A stretch of 64,000 nt of DNA from Bacteroidota bacterium (GTDB taxonomy: Bacteria > Bacteroidota > Bacteroidia > UKL13-3): the NCBI GenBank assembly GCA_947457395.1, contig CANGVA010000009.1, forward strand, positions 1 through 64,000, written 5' to 3'. Positions 1 to 9,718 of this stretch are shown in pieces (position 1 is the stretch's first letter; each line of letters opens with the position of its first letter). The notes under the pieces are model-generated. The model worked only from the letters and a program-made list of their open reading frames with translations, was not told where the DNA came from and made no database searches. Position numbers and translations under genes: made by a program.

Positions 1-332
1 GGAAATATGACGGATTGTTTCCATCCAAAACGTGGTTGGGTTTCGCTCCCAATCCACCACTCATAGCGGCTTGCACCGGCTTGTTTGGCATAAAAAGCTG
101 TAGCGGCATAGGCGGTATCTGTATCATAAGTTTTCCACTGCACCCAAGTTGGAGTGCTTATTGGTGGGTTTTCATAAATAAAGAAATCAGCACTGGTAGG
201 TTCTTGCCCATTACATGGGTGGTAATTTACACACTTGGGGTCAAGCGGGTTTTGGCAAGGCTCAGGTGCTATATCTTTTTCGCAAGCGGCCAATGCCATT
301 ATGCAGGTTATCAATAATAATTGCTTTTTCAT
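1..332 (-). CDS. Predicted lipoprotein, partial (3' end off window)
   Basis: Reverse-strand ATG at 332 opens MKKQLLLITCIMALAACEKDIAPEPCQNPLDPKCVNYHPCNGQ... with no stop to base 1; signal peptide plus LAAC lipobox. Absent from ORF track because it is truncated. Confidence 0.75.
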   Translation of the reverse strand, partial: MKKQLLLITCIMALAACEKDIAPEPCQNPLDPKCVNYHPCNGQEPTSADFFIYENPPISTPTWVQWKTYDTDTAYAATAFYAKQAGASRYEWWIGSETQPRFGWKQSVIF

Positions 333-345
333 AAGCACACGTATG

Positions 346-1149
346 TTATTGTTGTTCTGCTAAAATACGTTTTAGTTCATCAATTTGTTGTTGCTGCTGC
401 AAAATATAGAGGGTAAGTTCTTCTACTTTCTCCAAAAGCAAGGCTTGCATTTCGCCTAGCTCCACCTGGTTATTATTATCGGCTACCTGCTGTGCACTGG
501 GCAGGTTAGGCAGGTGTTTGTTTTTGGCTATAAATGCTGCCAAATCAGCTAATGGCATCAGTTTGTAGTTGGTTTCAAACACATAATCCGGAAATGGATT
601 GGCAAGGGTTACCACCATTTTACGGGCATAGGCATGCCCTGTACCATTAACTTTAAACAGTTCAGAAGTTCCGTTGCTAAAAATTAGTGTTTGAGTGGTA
701 ACACTAAAAATATTAGACGTGCCATTGCTAATAAATAAACCTCTATTTGGGCTATTATTACCATCTGTAGTAAGTGTAAAACTGCCAATAGGGTTTATTA
801 CCGCTGCGGCTGTGCCATTTGACCTAGTTAGAAAGAAACTATTTGCATGTACATTCAATCCGCCAAGCGGAGTGTTGGTACCAATACCTACTTTGCCTTC
901 ATAAGTAACATGTAAAGGAAACAGTGTTCCACCGGGAACTGAACCAAAACCAGTGGTTGGTAAACCTGTTAAGGATAAGGATAATAATGGAGAAAAGACG
1001 GTTCCCACGGTACCTGTCATTCCGCCTGCTTGTGAGATGCTCACGGAATTGGAGGTACTAAGCCAACCATTGGTAGGGCCACTCCATTGGGCAATAGAAT
1101 CAATTGGCAAAATAACAAGGCATGCAGCAATTAGAATTAGATTTTTCAT
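346..1149 (-). CDS. Secreted tail-fiber/S74-like protein with C-terminal coiled coil
   Basis: Signal peptide MKNLILIAACLVILPIDSIAQ; KVGIGTNTP repeat-type motif; FPDYVFETNYKLMPLADLAAFIAKNKHLPNLPSAQQV and a glutamine-rich coiled coil, as in Bacteroidota tail-fiber-domain proteins. Start moved to the internal ATG at 1149. Confidence 0.7.
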   Translation of the reverse strand: MKNLILIAACLVILPIDSIAQWSGPTNGWLSTSNSVSISQAGGMTGTVGTVFSPLLSLSLTGLPTTGFGSVPGGTLFPLHVTYEGKVGIGTNTPLGGLNVHANSFFLTRSNGTAAAVINPIGSFTLTTDGNNSPNRGLFISNGTSNIFSVTTQTLIFSNGTSELFKVNGTGHAYARKMVVTLANPFPDYVFETNYKLMPLADLAAFIAKNKHLPNLPSAQQVADNNNQVELGEMQALLLEKVEELTLYILQQQQQIDELKRILAEQQ

Positions 1150-1443
1150 ATCTTCAATAATTTTAAACAAAATTATACGAGTGTCTGCAACTAAGTCAAC
1201 CTAAAACTTTACCTAAAATAGGACAGGGCATGAGGTTACAACCACTAGTTATTCTTGATATTTTTATTGGTTAGGTTATCATTCCATTTATCTGAAGCAT
1301 TTATAATGTTTAGTAGTGCTCTGAGTTAATATTTCTTGTATTGCTGAACAGCTTCATATTGAAATTATCTATATCAGTTTTAAAACGATGAACCTAAAGC
1401 ATATAATACTTAATTTTATATCGAATATCTTAAAGTTTTTTTT

Positions 1444-1833
1444 ATGATGCCTTATCATCAAAAATTAGCATTGCTAAGAAAATTAAGGTTGCTTACGCAG
1501 TTACAACTGGCTCAGGCAAGTGGTGTATGCTTAAAAACCATGCAGCGCTATGAAAACGGTATAAAACTACCTGATAAAATAAAACATAATAAACTGCTGG
1601 AAGTATTAGAAATAAGCCAACAGGAATTTGATTTCTTTGATTTGGCTAAAATATTTGAACATATCAAAGCAAATACTGCTGCAGAGGTAAAAAATTTACA
1701 GTCAGATATTGAGCTTTTGTATATAGCAAAGCTGGAAAACGAAATAGTTGCCCTCAAAGAAAAAAATCGTGAACTGGAACAAGTACTGAACGCACATATT
1801 GCCTCACAACGGACAATGAACAGAGATGAATGA
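1444..1833 (+). CDS. XRE-family HTH protein with C-terminal coiled coil
   Basis: LRKLRLLTQLQLAQASGVCLKTMQRYENGIKLPD helix-turn-helix; LENEIVALKEKNRELEQVL coiled coil. Confidence 0.75.
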   Translation: MMPYHQKLALLRKLRLLTQLQLAQASGVCLKTMQRYENGIKLPDKIKHNKLLEVLEISQQEFDFFDLAKIFEHIKANTAAEVKNLQSDIELLYIAKLENEIVALKEKNRELEQVLNAHIASQRTMNRDE

Positions 1834-1894
1834 TAGCGTAAAGGTAGCTAACTTCTAAATGCCAAGAGTAAATTATAATTGTTTCGTTAAAACA

Positions 1895-1926
1895 ACCCGA
1901 TACCCAATACCCAACACCCAACACCC
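1895..1926. repeat. Short 7-bp tandem repeat (ACCCRAY-like, about 4.6 copies)
   Basis: ACCCGAT ACCCAAT ACCCAAC ACCCAAC ACCC read directly from sequence, in an intergenic region. Confidence 0.8.
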
Positions 1927-1990
1927 TTATGCGATTATTCAGTTATACCCTCTGCCACAGTATTGTATAAAGGAGATCGTGCTTATATTC

Positions 1991-2938
1991 CTACAATTCC
2001 TCATCCTCACCCGTCACATCTTCAAACTGATCTAGCGTGGGCTCTCCAAGTATGGCCAGCATTTCGTGTACCTCATTTACTTTGTTGGTTTTATTTTGCT
2101 TTTCATAAGCAACCACCAGGTTGCGCAGCACACGTTTGATGATTTCTATGTTGTTGCAGGGATCAAAATACTCCATGCGTGGTTCAATCTGAATTTGTCT
2201 GAGAAACTGCTCCAAATTTGCACGCGAAAAAACAGAGCCCTGATTAAATGCGTTGATGTAAAACAATACCCGCCCATCTTCCGGAGTGGCCCGGTTGGTG
2301 GTATTAAAGTAATCTTCTACAGGTAAATGGTGTTGTTCTTCCAAATAAGCCAGTACAAAATGCTGAGGGAGGTTTACGCCATATATAGGAATATTTAAAC
2401 GCTGCGCGATGAGCATATAAATTACCGCAAGCATTATGGGATTACCTCTTTTGTTTTCGAGAACTACGTTTATAAAAGAATTTTGCGGATCGTGGTAATG
2501 ATCGGTATTGCCCTTAAACCCATGTACGTTGTATAATATCTGATTGATGATGCGTACTTTTTCAAATCCGGTAAGGTCATAATGCAACTCAAGCCAAATA
2601 TCTAGTCTGATGCGGTCTATCTCATTTATCACGGCCTGTTTATCCAAATCAGGATAACGGTATTGAGCTACCAGCAGAATGCCTTCCAGTAAATCCGGAT
2701 GCTGCTCCCTACTCCAGGTTCTGAGTTTCTCTAATAATTGTTTAAACTGAATGCGGTGAATGATATTTTCAACCCGTTGCTGATGTTCACTGTTCTGCAA
2801 CTGCCCCCACTCACTCTCCAGCATGGGCACTACCGCTGAACCTAATGTAAGCAAACGATTCTCTACATGTTGCACCACTTCATCATCATCATCATCGAGC
2901 AATGCCACCAAAGATTTCACTTCATTCTCATTCAGCAT
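1991..2938 (-). CDS. Transglutaminase-like (SirB1 N-terminal domain) protein
   Basis: NKRGNPIMLAVIYMLIAQRLNIPIYGVNLPQHFVLAYLE is typical of SirB1-like transglutaminase-fold proteins. Confidence 0.75.
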   Translation of the reverse strand: MLNENEVKSLVALLDDDDDEVVQHVENRLLTLGSAVVPMLESEWGQLQNSEHQQRVENIIHRIQFKQLLEKLRTWSREQHPDLLEGILLVAQYRYPDLDKQAVINEIDRIRLDIWLELHYDLTGFEKVRIINQILYNVHGFKGNTDHYHDPQNSFINVVLENKRGNPIMLAVIYMLIAQRLNIPIYGVNLPQHFVLAYLEEQHHLPVEDYFNTTNRATPEDGRVLFYINAFNQGSVFSRANLEQFLRQIQIEPRMEYFDPCNNIEIIKRVLRNLVVAYEKQNKTNKVNEVHEMLAILGEPTLDQFEDVTGEDEEL

Positions 2939-2946
2939 AACCGAAT

Positions 2947-5361
2947 TTACTTCTTTTTAGCTGATTTTTTTGCAGCAGCTTTTTTTGCTGGCGCTTTTTT
3001 CGCTGCTGTTTTCTTTGGTGCAGCTTTTTTTGCAGGCTTTTTCTCTTCTGCTTTTGCAGCAGCTTGTTTAGAGGCAGGCTTCTTATCTTTACTTATAATG
3101 TCAAGGCAGGCTTCCAGTGTAATGGTTGCCGTATCCGTTCCTTTGGGTAGCTTGTAATTGTTTTTGCCCTGTGCCATGTATGGTCCCCAGCGTCCGTTTA
3201 ACAATCTAACCGGTTCTTCTCCTGCTACTTCAAATTCCTTTATCAATTTATTGGCCTCCACCTCGCGTTTATTGATGATGATTTCAACCGCTTTGCTTTC
3301 ATCTACACTCCAGGCATCATCCGGTTTTGGTATGGAATAAAATTTATTATCGTGCACAATATATGGACCAAATCTGCCCACGCTTGCCTTCATGGGTTTG
3401 CCTTCAAACTCGCCCAGTATACGTGGCAATTTAAATAACTCGAGTGCTTCTTGCAGCGTAATATTTTCTATTAACTGACCCGGACGCAGCTTACCATATT
3501 GTGGTTTTTCATCTTCAGATCCTTCACCCAACTGAACAAACGGACCAAAACGGCCAACCTTGGCATAAACAGTTTTTCCTGTTTCCGGGTCGGTGCCCAG
3601 GTTACGCTCTCCACTTTGTCTTTCTGCTGTTTCGGTGGTTTTTTCTACATCCTTATGAAAAGGCTTATAAAATTGTTCAATCATTTTATTCCACTGCAAC
3701 TGGCCTTGCGCTATCTCGTCAAATTCCTTTTCTACGGTTGCGGTAAAATTGTAATCCATAATATTATCGAAGTGCTTCGATAAAAAATCTGTTACAATCA
3801 TTCCAATATCGCTAGGAAATAATTTTGATTTTTCTGCTCCGTATTTTTCTGTTTTGGTTTCACGTGTAATGTTTCCGCTGGCCAGCGTAATGGTTTTAAA
3901 GTTTCTTTCTTTTCCTTCACGGTCTTCACGCACCACATACCCTCTTTTTTGTATAGTAGAAATGGTAGGAGCATAGGTTGACGGACGACCAATACCAAGC
4001 TCCTCAAGTTTTTTTACCAAACTAGCTTCGGTATATCGTGCAGCGGGTTTTGCAAATCGCTCGGTTGCCTCCAGGTCTTTCAGTTCAAGGGTTTCACCAA
4101 CTTTTAGTGGCGGCAGCATGCCTGCATTTTCTTCATCAGATTCATCATCATTAGATTCTAGGTAAACCTTTAGGAATCCTTCAAACTTCAATACCTCTCC
4201 GGTTGCAACCAGTTCTTCCTGTGTAGTTGAAATGGCAATAGTGGCAATGGTTCGCTCCAATTGTGCATCGGCCATTTGCGAAGCAATAGAGCGCTTCCAA
4301 ATCAATTCATAAAGTCGTTGTTCTTGTCTGGCTCCTTCAATGGATGTATTTTCAAAATACGTTGGTCGGATGGCTTCATGTGCTTCTTGTGCACTTGCGC
4401 TTTTGGTTGTGTACTTTCTTATTTGTGAGAATTCTGCACCAAATTGTTCTGTTACCTGCTTTTTGGCAGCTCCAATGGCAAGGTCAGATAAATTAACAGA
4501 ATCGGTACGCATATAAGTAATCAACCCCGATTCATAAAGTTTTTGTGCCACGCTCATGGTTTGACTTACTGAAAAACCAAGTTTACGACTGGCTTCCTGT
4601 TGCAGGGTAGAGGTGGTAAAAGGAGGCGCAGGTGATTTCTTTCCGGGCTTAACTTCCAGGTTTTTTATTGTAAAAACAGCGCCATTGCAAACTTGAACAA
4701 AAGCCTCAGCTTCCTGCTCAGTTGCAAATCTTTTTGGCAACTCTGCAAGTAGTATTTTACCTCCAACAAAAAATCGTGCAGTTACCTTAAATGCGGAAGT
4801 CGTATTAAAATTATTGATTTCACGTTCACGTTCTACAATTAACCTAACGGCAACAGATTGCACACGGCCGGCTGAGAGATTGCCTTTAATTTTTTTCCAT
4901 AATACAGGCGAAAGTTCAAATCCTACAAGGCGATCAAGCACACGTCTGGCTTGCTGTGCATCAACCAGATTTTTATCAATTTTGCGCGGATTTTCTATTG
5001 CCCTTAAAATAGCAGGCTTGGTAATTTCATGAAAGACGATGCGCTTTGTTTTACTATTATCCAGTTGCAGCACTTCACTCAGATGCCAGGATATGGCTTC
5101 TCCTTCACGGTCCTCATCGGATGCAAGCCAGATGGTATCTGCCTGTTTTGCTAATTTTTTAAGTTCTGCAACCACAGCCTTCTTATCATCAGAAACTTCG
5201 TATTGCGGAGTAAAGTTATTTTTAATATCAATTGCTCCATCCCCTTTAGCCAAGTCTCTGATATGTCCATAGCACGATTTAACGGTAAAATCACTACCCA
5301 AAAATTTCTCTATGGTTTTTGCCTTTGCAGGCGACTCCACAATCACTAGATTTTTTGCCAT
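2947..5361 (-). CDS. topA: DNA topoisomerase I with Lys/Ala-rich C-terminal tail
   Basis: MAKNLVIVESPAKAKTIEKFLG N-terminus, DEDREGEAISWHL Toprim motif, GLITYMRTDS active-site Tyr region, ASLVKKLEELGIGRPSTYAPTIS; tail AAKKAPAKKAAAKKSAKKK. Confidence 0.97.
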   Translation of the reverse strand: MAKNLVIVESPAKAKTIEKFLGSDFTVKSCYGHIRDLAKGDGAIDIKNNFTPQYEVSDDKKAVVAELKKLAKQADTIWLASDEDREGEAISWHLSEVLQLDNSKTKRIVFHEITKPAILRAIENPRKIDKNLVDAQQARRVLDRLVGFELSPVLWKKIKGNLSAGRVQSVAVRLIVEREREINNFNTTSAFKVTARFFVGGKILLAELPKRFATEQEAEAFVQVCNGAVFTIKNLEVKPGKKSPAPPFTTSTLQQEASRKLGFSVSQTMSVAQKLYESGLITYMRTDSVNLSDLAIGAAKKQVTEQFGAEFSQIRKYTTKSASAQEAHEAIRPTYFENTSIEGARQEQRLYELIWKRSIASQMADAQLERTIATIAISTTQEELVATGEVLKFEGFLKVYLESNDDESDEENAGMLPPLKVGETLELKDLEATERFAKPAARYTEASLVKKLEELGIGRPSTYAPTISTIQKRGYVVREDREGKERNFKTITLASGNITRETKTEKYGAEKSKLFPSDIGMIVTDFLSKHFDNIMDYNFTATVEKEFDEIAQGQLQWNKMIEQFYKPFHKDVEKTTETAERQSGERNLGTDPETGKTVYAKVGRFGPFVQLGEGSEDEKPQYGKLRPGQLIENITLQEALELFKLPRILGEFEGKPMKASVGRFGPYIVHDNKFYSIPKPDDAWSVDESKAVEIIINKREVEANKLIKEFEVAGEEPVRLLNGRWGPYMAQGKNNYKLPKGTDTATITLEACLDIISKDKKPASKQAAAKAEEKKPAKKAAPKKTAAKKAPAKKAAAKKSAKKK

Positions 5362-5385
5362 AATTACACTTTCCTTATAAACACC

Positions 5386-5417
5386 AAAGTTGATTCCCGG
5401 TTAAAAGAATCAACTTT
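5386..5417. repeat. 11-bp perfect inverted repeat upstream of topA
   Basis: AAAGTTGATTC (5386-5396), 10-nt spacer, GAATCAACTTT (5407-5417). Confidence 0.8.
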
Positions 5418-5440
5418 AGCACCCGATATCGGGTTTCAAA
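5411..5440 (-). promoter_or_regulatory. Candidate Bacteroidota-type promoter for topA
   Basis: Reverse strand TTTG (5440-5437), 18-nt spacer, TAAAGTTG (5418-5411), against consensus TTTG-N~19-TAnnTTTG; one mismatch in the -7 box. Confidence 0.4.
5421..5434. repeat. 14-bp perfect palindrome upstream of topA
   Basis: ACCCGATATCGGGT. Confidence 0.85.
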
Positions 5441-5455
5441 AATGAAGGTAAATTC

Positions 5456-7279
5456 TTAATTAATCAATATTTTATGTGTAAACCGCTGTTCCCCTGCTTC
5501 AAACCTCAGGTAATAAATGCCAGGTTTCAGGTTTCCTTTATACAAGGGCAACTTGTTTAAACCTGAAGGTAACTCTTGGTTTGTAAGCCATTCTGTTTCT
5601 CTACCTACTACATCTGTTATGCTTATTTTTACTGTTTTCTTTTCTTTTAATTCAAATGAAATAAATGCTTCTTCATTCATTGGATTTGGCTGAATATTAA
5701 AGTTTATTTCTTTTTTCAGCTCATCATTTAAACCGGTTGAGCCATCAGAAATCGATATTTGATCAACAAATACGTTATTGCCCTGCCTGTTTACAAACTC
5801 AAAACGAAAGCGAACATTTCTTCTGCGGTGCATTTTCCAAACGGATATGGATACTTTTCGCCACTGAGATTGAGTTGGTATGAAATCGGCATTAATTGGG
5901 GATACGGTAGCCAGTTCCGGACCGCGTTCTGCAAAAATGCGTTCTTCTGTCATGCCAAAATCAGATGATACCAACACGATTAATGAATCAAAATTGGTAA
6001 ATGTTTTTTGTGCCCATGCATAATAAAACTCGATAAAAGGTGAGTTTAAATTAAACAAATCTATTTCTGGAGTTTGAAAACCATCTCTTGTATTGAATAC
6101 GGCTCCCGGATTAGAGAAATTTGGGATATACAAACTGGCAGTGCTATTATAACCGGCAAGTTTTGTGTAGCGCCAGCCATAAGATGGATTATTAAAATTA
6201 TTATAAGTAAAGCCTCTGTTTAACAATGGATCTCCGTTTTCAAAGTTAAAAACAATAGGGGCAATGAATGCCGTAGCAGGCGGAGTTAGATAATTTCCAT
6301 TGGCATCTATACCTGCATAGGTTACGTTGTTTGCATAAATTAGTGAGCGGTATAGCTGCATTTGTGTGTATGCAAAGGCTTTCTGGCCTTGGGTAAATAA
6401 CTCCAGGCAATTGCCATCAGAGTAATCCATGTAATTTTCAATCATGTCTCTCTGATTCGGATTGTCGTTATTACATGAATTACGTGTTTTATTGCAACCG
6501 CTGCTGGCAGATGCGCATGGAGGTGTATCAGATACTCCATCACCGCTTCCGGAGCAGCCACCTTGAAACGTATGATATAATCCAATCCAATGTCCTACTT
6601 CGTGCGTAAGTGTTCGGCCTGCTTGTGATTTATCTGCTATACCTAACATACCTATCTGATCTGCTCTGATTACAATACCATCTGTTGTGGGTTGACTACC
6701 ACGCTGAAAAGGAAACTGGGCATAACCCAGCACTATACCTGAGGTTCCTGAGATTGCTGCGATGGTATTTACCACCCAAACATTTAAATATTTTTCGCTG
6801 TTCCAGTAGCTTAATGTTTTTACTGCATTGTTTGCATTATCTGTTAATGTGCTGTAGATGCGGTTTATGCCATCATGCTTATTCCCATTAGGATCGTATT
6901 GAGCCAGACGAAATTCAAACTCCATGTCTGCTGCAACGCTATAGGTGCTTTTGCCACCGTTGGTTCCGGCCTTCTTCCTAAAATCTTCATTCAGAATACG
7001 AATCTGATCCATGATTTGGGCCTGTGAAATATTTTCAAGACCGTTCTTATGTATAATATGAAATACAACAGGTATATATCTGATGGTAACGGCCTTTTGC
7101 AATGGTGCAGTGGTTGCGCTACTTGCTAACTCAAAGCCTGTTCTTTCAACTTGTACTAAATCAGGATTGGTTTGTTTTGCCTGTTCGGCATATTCGTCCG
7201 TAATACACTTAACCGTTTGTTGTGCCCGGATATGCAATGCAAAGGTTAAACCCAGTGCTAAGATGATATGTTTGAACAT
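5456..7279 (-). CDS. Secreted M43-family zinc metalloprotease with T9SS C-terminal sorting domain
   Basis: HEVGHWIGLYHTF zinc motif, MENYMDYSDG Met-turn, signal peptide MFKHIILALGLTFALHIRAQ, C-terminal LPSGLNKLPLYKGNLKPGIYYLRFEAGEQRFTHKILIN. Start moved from 7345 to the internal ATG at 7279. Confidence 0.9.
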   Translation of the reverse strand: MFKHIILALGLTFALHIRAQQTVKCITDEYAEQAKQTNPDLVQVERTGFELASSATTAPLQKAVTIRYIPVVFHIIHKNGLENISQAQIMDQIRILNEDFRKKAGTNGGKSTYSVAADMEFEFRLAQYDPNGNKHDGINRIYSTLTDNANNAVKTLSYWNSEKYLNVWVVNTIAAISGTSGIVLGYAQFPFQRGSQPTTDGIVIRADQIGMLGIADKSQAGRTLTHEVGHWIGLYHTFQGGCSGSGDGVSDTPPCASASSGCNKTRNSCNNDNPNQRDMIENYMDYSDGNCLELFTQGQKAFAYTQMQLYRSLIYANNVTYAGIDANGNYLTPPATAFIAPIVFNFENGDPLLNRGFTYNNFNNPSYGWRYTKLAGYNSTASLYIPNFSNPGAVFNTRDGFQTPEIDLFNLNSPFIEFYYAWAQKTFTNFDSLIVLVSSDFGMTEERIFAERGPELATVSPINADFIPTQSQWRKVSISVWKMHRRRNVRFRFEFVNRQGNNVFVDQISISDGSTGLNDELKKEINFNIQPNPMNEEAFISFELKEKKTVKISITDVVGRETEWLTNQELPSGLNKLPLYKGNLKPGIYYLRFEAGEQRFTHKILIN

Positions 7280-7380
7280 TGATATTGTATAAATATGATT
7301 AACTAATGAAGATGCAAGATACAATTTATAGCCTACAAACGGCAAGTTAGCCTGATAAGCGGTATTTGTTTACAGATTTG

Positions 7381-8460
7381 TTACAGTTTTGAGCTTCGGT
7401 TTAAAAGCATGAAATCAGCAATTACCAGAGCTGCCATTGCTTCTACAATGGGCACTGCCCGCGGAACCACGCAGGGGTCGTGGCGGCCAAATGCTTCAAG
7501 GGTAGTTGATTCACCTGTTACGGTAACTGTATCTTGCTTTTTCTGAATGGTTGAAACCGGTTTAAAGGCACACTGGAAATAGATATCTGATCCGTTAGAA
7601 ATACCGCCTTGTATGCCGCCACTATGGTTGGTGCGTGTGCTTAATTTTTGATCCTTTAATTCAAAGGCATCATTATGTTCACTGCCTTTCATGAGTGTGC
7701 CATCAAAACCGCTGCCAATCTCAAATCCTTTGCAGGCATTAATACTCAACATGGCTTTGGCCAGTTGCGCATGCAACTTATCAAAAACGGGTTCACCCAA
7801 TCCCGGAGGGCATCCTTGCACCATACAACTAATAACTCCTCCTACACTGTCGCCTTCTGCTTTGGCTTGCTCAATTACCGCTGCCATTTTTATTGCTGTT
7901 TCTTCATCAGGGCAGCGCACATCATAATTGTTGGTAAGGTTTAGGTTAAGCGCGGAGTAAGGTTTATTTAATTTAACCTGATGCACTTGTGATACAAAGG
8001 CATAAATATCTATGCCTGCTTGCTTAATAAACAGTTTGGCAATGGCTCCTGCTATTACACGTGCTGCTGTTTCTCTGGCAGAGGCTCGGCCCCCGCCACG
8101 GTAATCCCGCAAGCCAAATTTTTCTGTCCAAGTATAATCGGCATGCGAAGGCCTGTAAACATCTTTCAGGTGCGCATAGTCACCGGTTTGCTGATTGGTA
8201 TTTCGGATAAAAACGGCAATAGGCGCACCTGTTGTTATACCTTCAAAAATTCCGCTCAACCATTCCGGCTCATCAGCTTCTTTTCTGGGAGAGGTTAGAT
8301 GCGACTGTCCCGGTTTTCTTCTGTTGAGTTCCTGCTGTATAAATTCTTTATCTATTTGCAGCCCAGCAGGGCAGCCATCAATCACAACGCCAATGCCTTC
8401 ACCATGACTTTCGCCAAAGGTGCTTACTTTAAAAACATTACCAAATGTATTGCCTGCCAT
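7381..8460 (-). CDS. aroC: Chorismate synthase
   Basis: [59 protein letters not shown]. Confidence 0.97.
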   Translation of the reverse strand: MAGNTFGNVFKVSTFGESHGEGIGVVIDGCPAGLQIDKEFIQQELNRRKPGQSHLTSPRKEADEPEWLSGIFEGITTGAPIAVFIRNTNQQTGDYAHLKDVYRPSHADYTWTEKFGLRDYRGGGRASARETAARVIAGAIAKLFIKQAGIDIYAFVSQVHQVKLNKPYSALNLNLTNNYDVRCPDEETAIKMAAVIEQAKAEGDSVGGVISCMVQGCPPGLGEPVFDKLHAQLAKAMLSINACKGFEIGSGFDGTLMKGSEHNDAFELKDQKLSTRTNHSGGIQGGISNGSDIYFQCAFKPVSTIQKKQDTVTVTGESTTLEAFGRHDPCVVPRAVPIVEAMAALVIADFMLLNRSSKL

Positions 8461-8479
8461 TTTTCAAAAGTAATTCAAT

Positions 8480-9718
8480 TCACCCTGTTATACTAAATCC
8501 TGCTTGCTGCAGGTGATGCCAGAATTCCGGATATGATTTCTCAACACATAAGCCGTCATCTAGTTTTATATTGTCAAAACAAAGAGAAAGCGGTGCAAAT
8601 GCCATAGCCATTCTGTGGTCTGAATAGGATTGCATATGTAAAGAAGCATGGGTTACTTTATCTGCGTCAGGTAAGATCTCTATTAGATTATTGTTTGAAA
8701 TCTTGGTATGCGCACCTGTTTTACTTAATTCCTTTGTTAATGCATTTAATCTGTCTGATTCTTTTAATGCCAGTGTTTGCAATCCGGTTAGTTTTACGCC
8801 AATTCCTATGCCGCATGCGCTTGCTGCAATGGCAGGAGCAAGATCTGGGTTGTGCAGCAAGTCTAATTCAGCCCCATTCTTTATTCCTGTTTCATTGTTT
8901 TTTGTAAGCCATGCACCTCCGCTATCAAACCGGGTCTCCACGCCAAAATGGTTCTTCATCCACAGATGTATGATTGTATCCCCCTGCAAACTTTCCGGAG
9001 TGAGTCCGTTTAAAAAAAGTTCGCATGAGTTACTTAATGCCGCTATTTCATACCAGTAAGAAGCAGCACTCCAGTCTGCTTCAGGCTTTATTATGCTGCC
9101 TTTTAGCTTTTGTCCTGGTGTAACTATAATGGTATTTTCTTGTTGCACTATATTTACTCCTGCTTGCCTAAGCAATCCTATGGTCATTTGGATATAAGGG
9201 TAGGAGGCAATATGCTCTCCAAGATGTAGGATAAGACCATGTTGTAACAGCGGAGAAATAAGCAACAATGCGGAAGAGAACTGACTGCTTTGAGCAGAAT
9301 CAATGGCAACTTCACCACCATATAATTTGCTTTGTTTGATTTCAACCGGCAAAAATCCTTCCTTTTCTAGATAGCTGATTGTGGCACCCATTGCACGCAG
9401 TGCATCCACCAATGGTTTAATGGGTCTTGATTTCATTCGGCTGCTGCCGGTAATGATTTTATGTTTGCCTGCGGCTGCAAAATAGGCAGTGAGGAATCTT
9501 ACGCAGGTGCCTGCATTTTTTAAATCTACTGTTTTTTCATTGCTGCGTAATGACTCCTGCATCAGCCTCGTATCATCTGCTGAAGACAAAGCAGTAATGC
9601 CAATAGAAGGCTCTATGGCTTGCAGAATGAGTAAACGGTTACAAATGCTTTTTGATAAAGGGAGAGAAATGCTGGCGCTGATATGGCCTTTAGGTCCTTT
9701 AATACAGACTGGTTTCAT
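8480..9718 (-). CDS. aroA: 3-phosphoshikimate 1-carboxyvinyltransferase (EPSP synthase)
   Basis: LPLSKSICNRLLIL, NAGTCVRFLTAYFA, KESDRLNAL, YSDHRMAMAFAPL. Confidence 0.93.
   Translation of the reverse strand: MKPVCIKGPKGHISASISLPLSKSICNRLLILQAIEPSIGITALSSADDTRLMQESLRSNEKTVDLKNAGTCVRFLTAYFAAAGKHKIITGSSRMKSRPIKPLVDALRAMGATISYLEKEGFLPVEIKQSKLYGGEVAIDSAQSSQFSSALLLISPLLQHGLILHLGEHIASYPYIQMTIGLLRQAGVNIVQQENTIIVTPGQKLKGSIIKPEADWSAASYWYEIAALSNSCELFLNGLTPESLQGDTIIHLWMKNHFGVETRFDSGGAWLTKNNETGIKNGAELDLLHNPDLAPAIAASACGIGIGVKLTGLQTLALKESDRLNALTKELSKTGAHTKISNNNLIEILPDADKVTHASLHMQSYSDHRMAMAFAPLSLCFDNIKLDDGLCVEKSYPEFWHHLQQAGFSITG

Noticed and set aside
15-317. 100-aa plus-strand ORF at the left edge
   Set aside because: Opposite strand of the truncated lipoprotein gene, which has a convincing signal peptide and lipobox.
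1444-1833. XRE gene as the antitoxin of a toxin-antitoxin pair
   Set aside because: No adjacent small toxin-like ORF on either side.
2867-3157. Plus-strand ORF rich in FFAAAFFAGAFF
   Set aside because: Complement of the topA Lys/Ala repeat tail; composition is a by-product of the repeat.
3856-3871. parS-like GGTTTCACGTGTAATG with CACGTG core
   Set aside because: Only 12 of 16 consensus matches, inside topA coding sequence, not near parAB; likely chance.
8691-9059. 122-aa plus-strand ORF
   Set aside because: Antisense to aroA with no family features.
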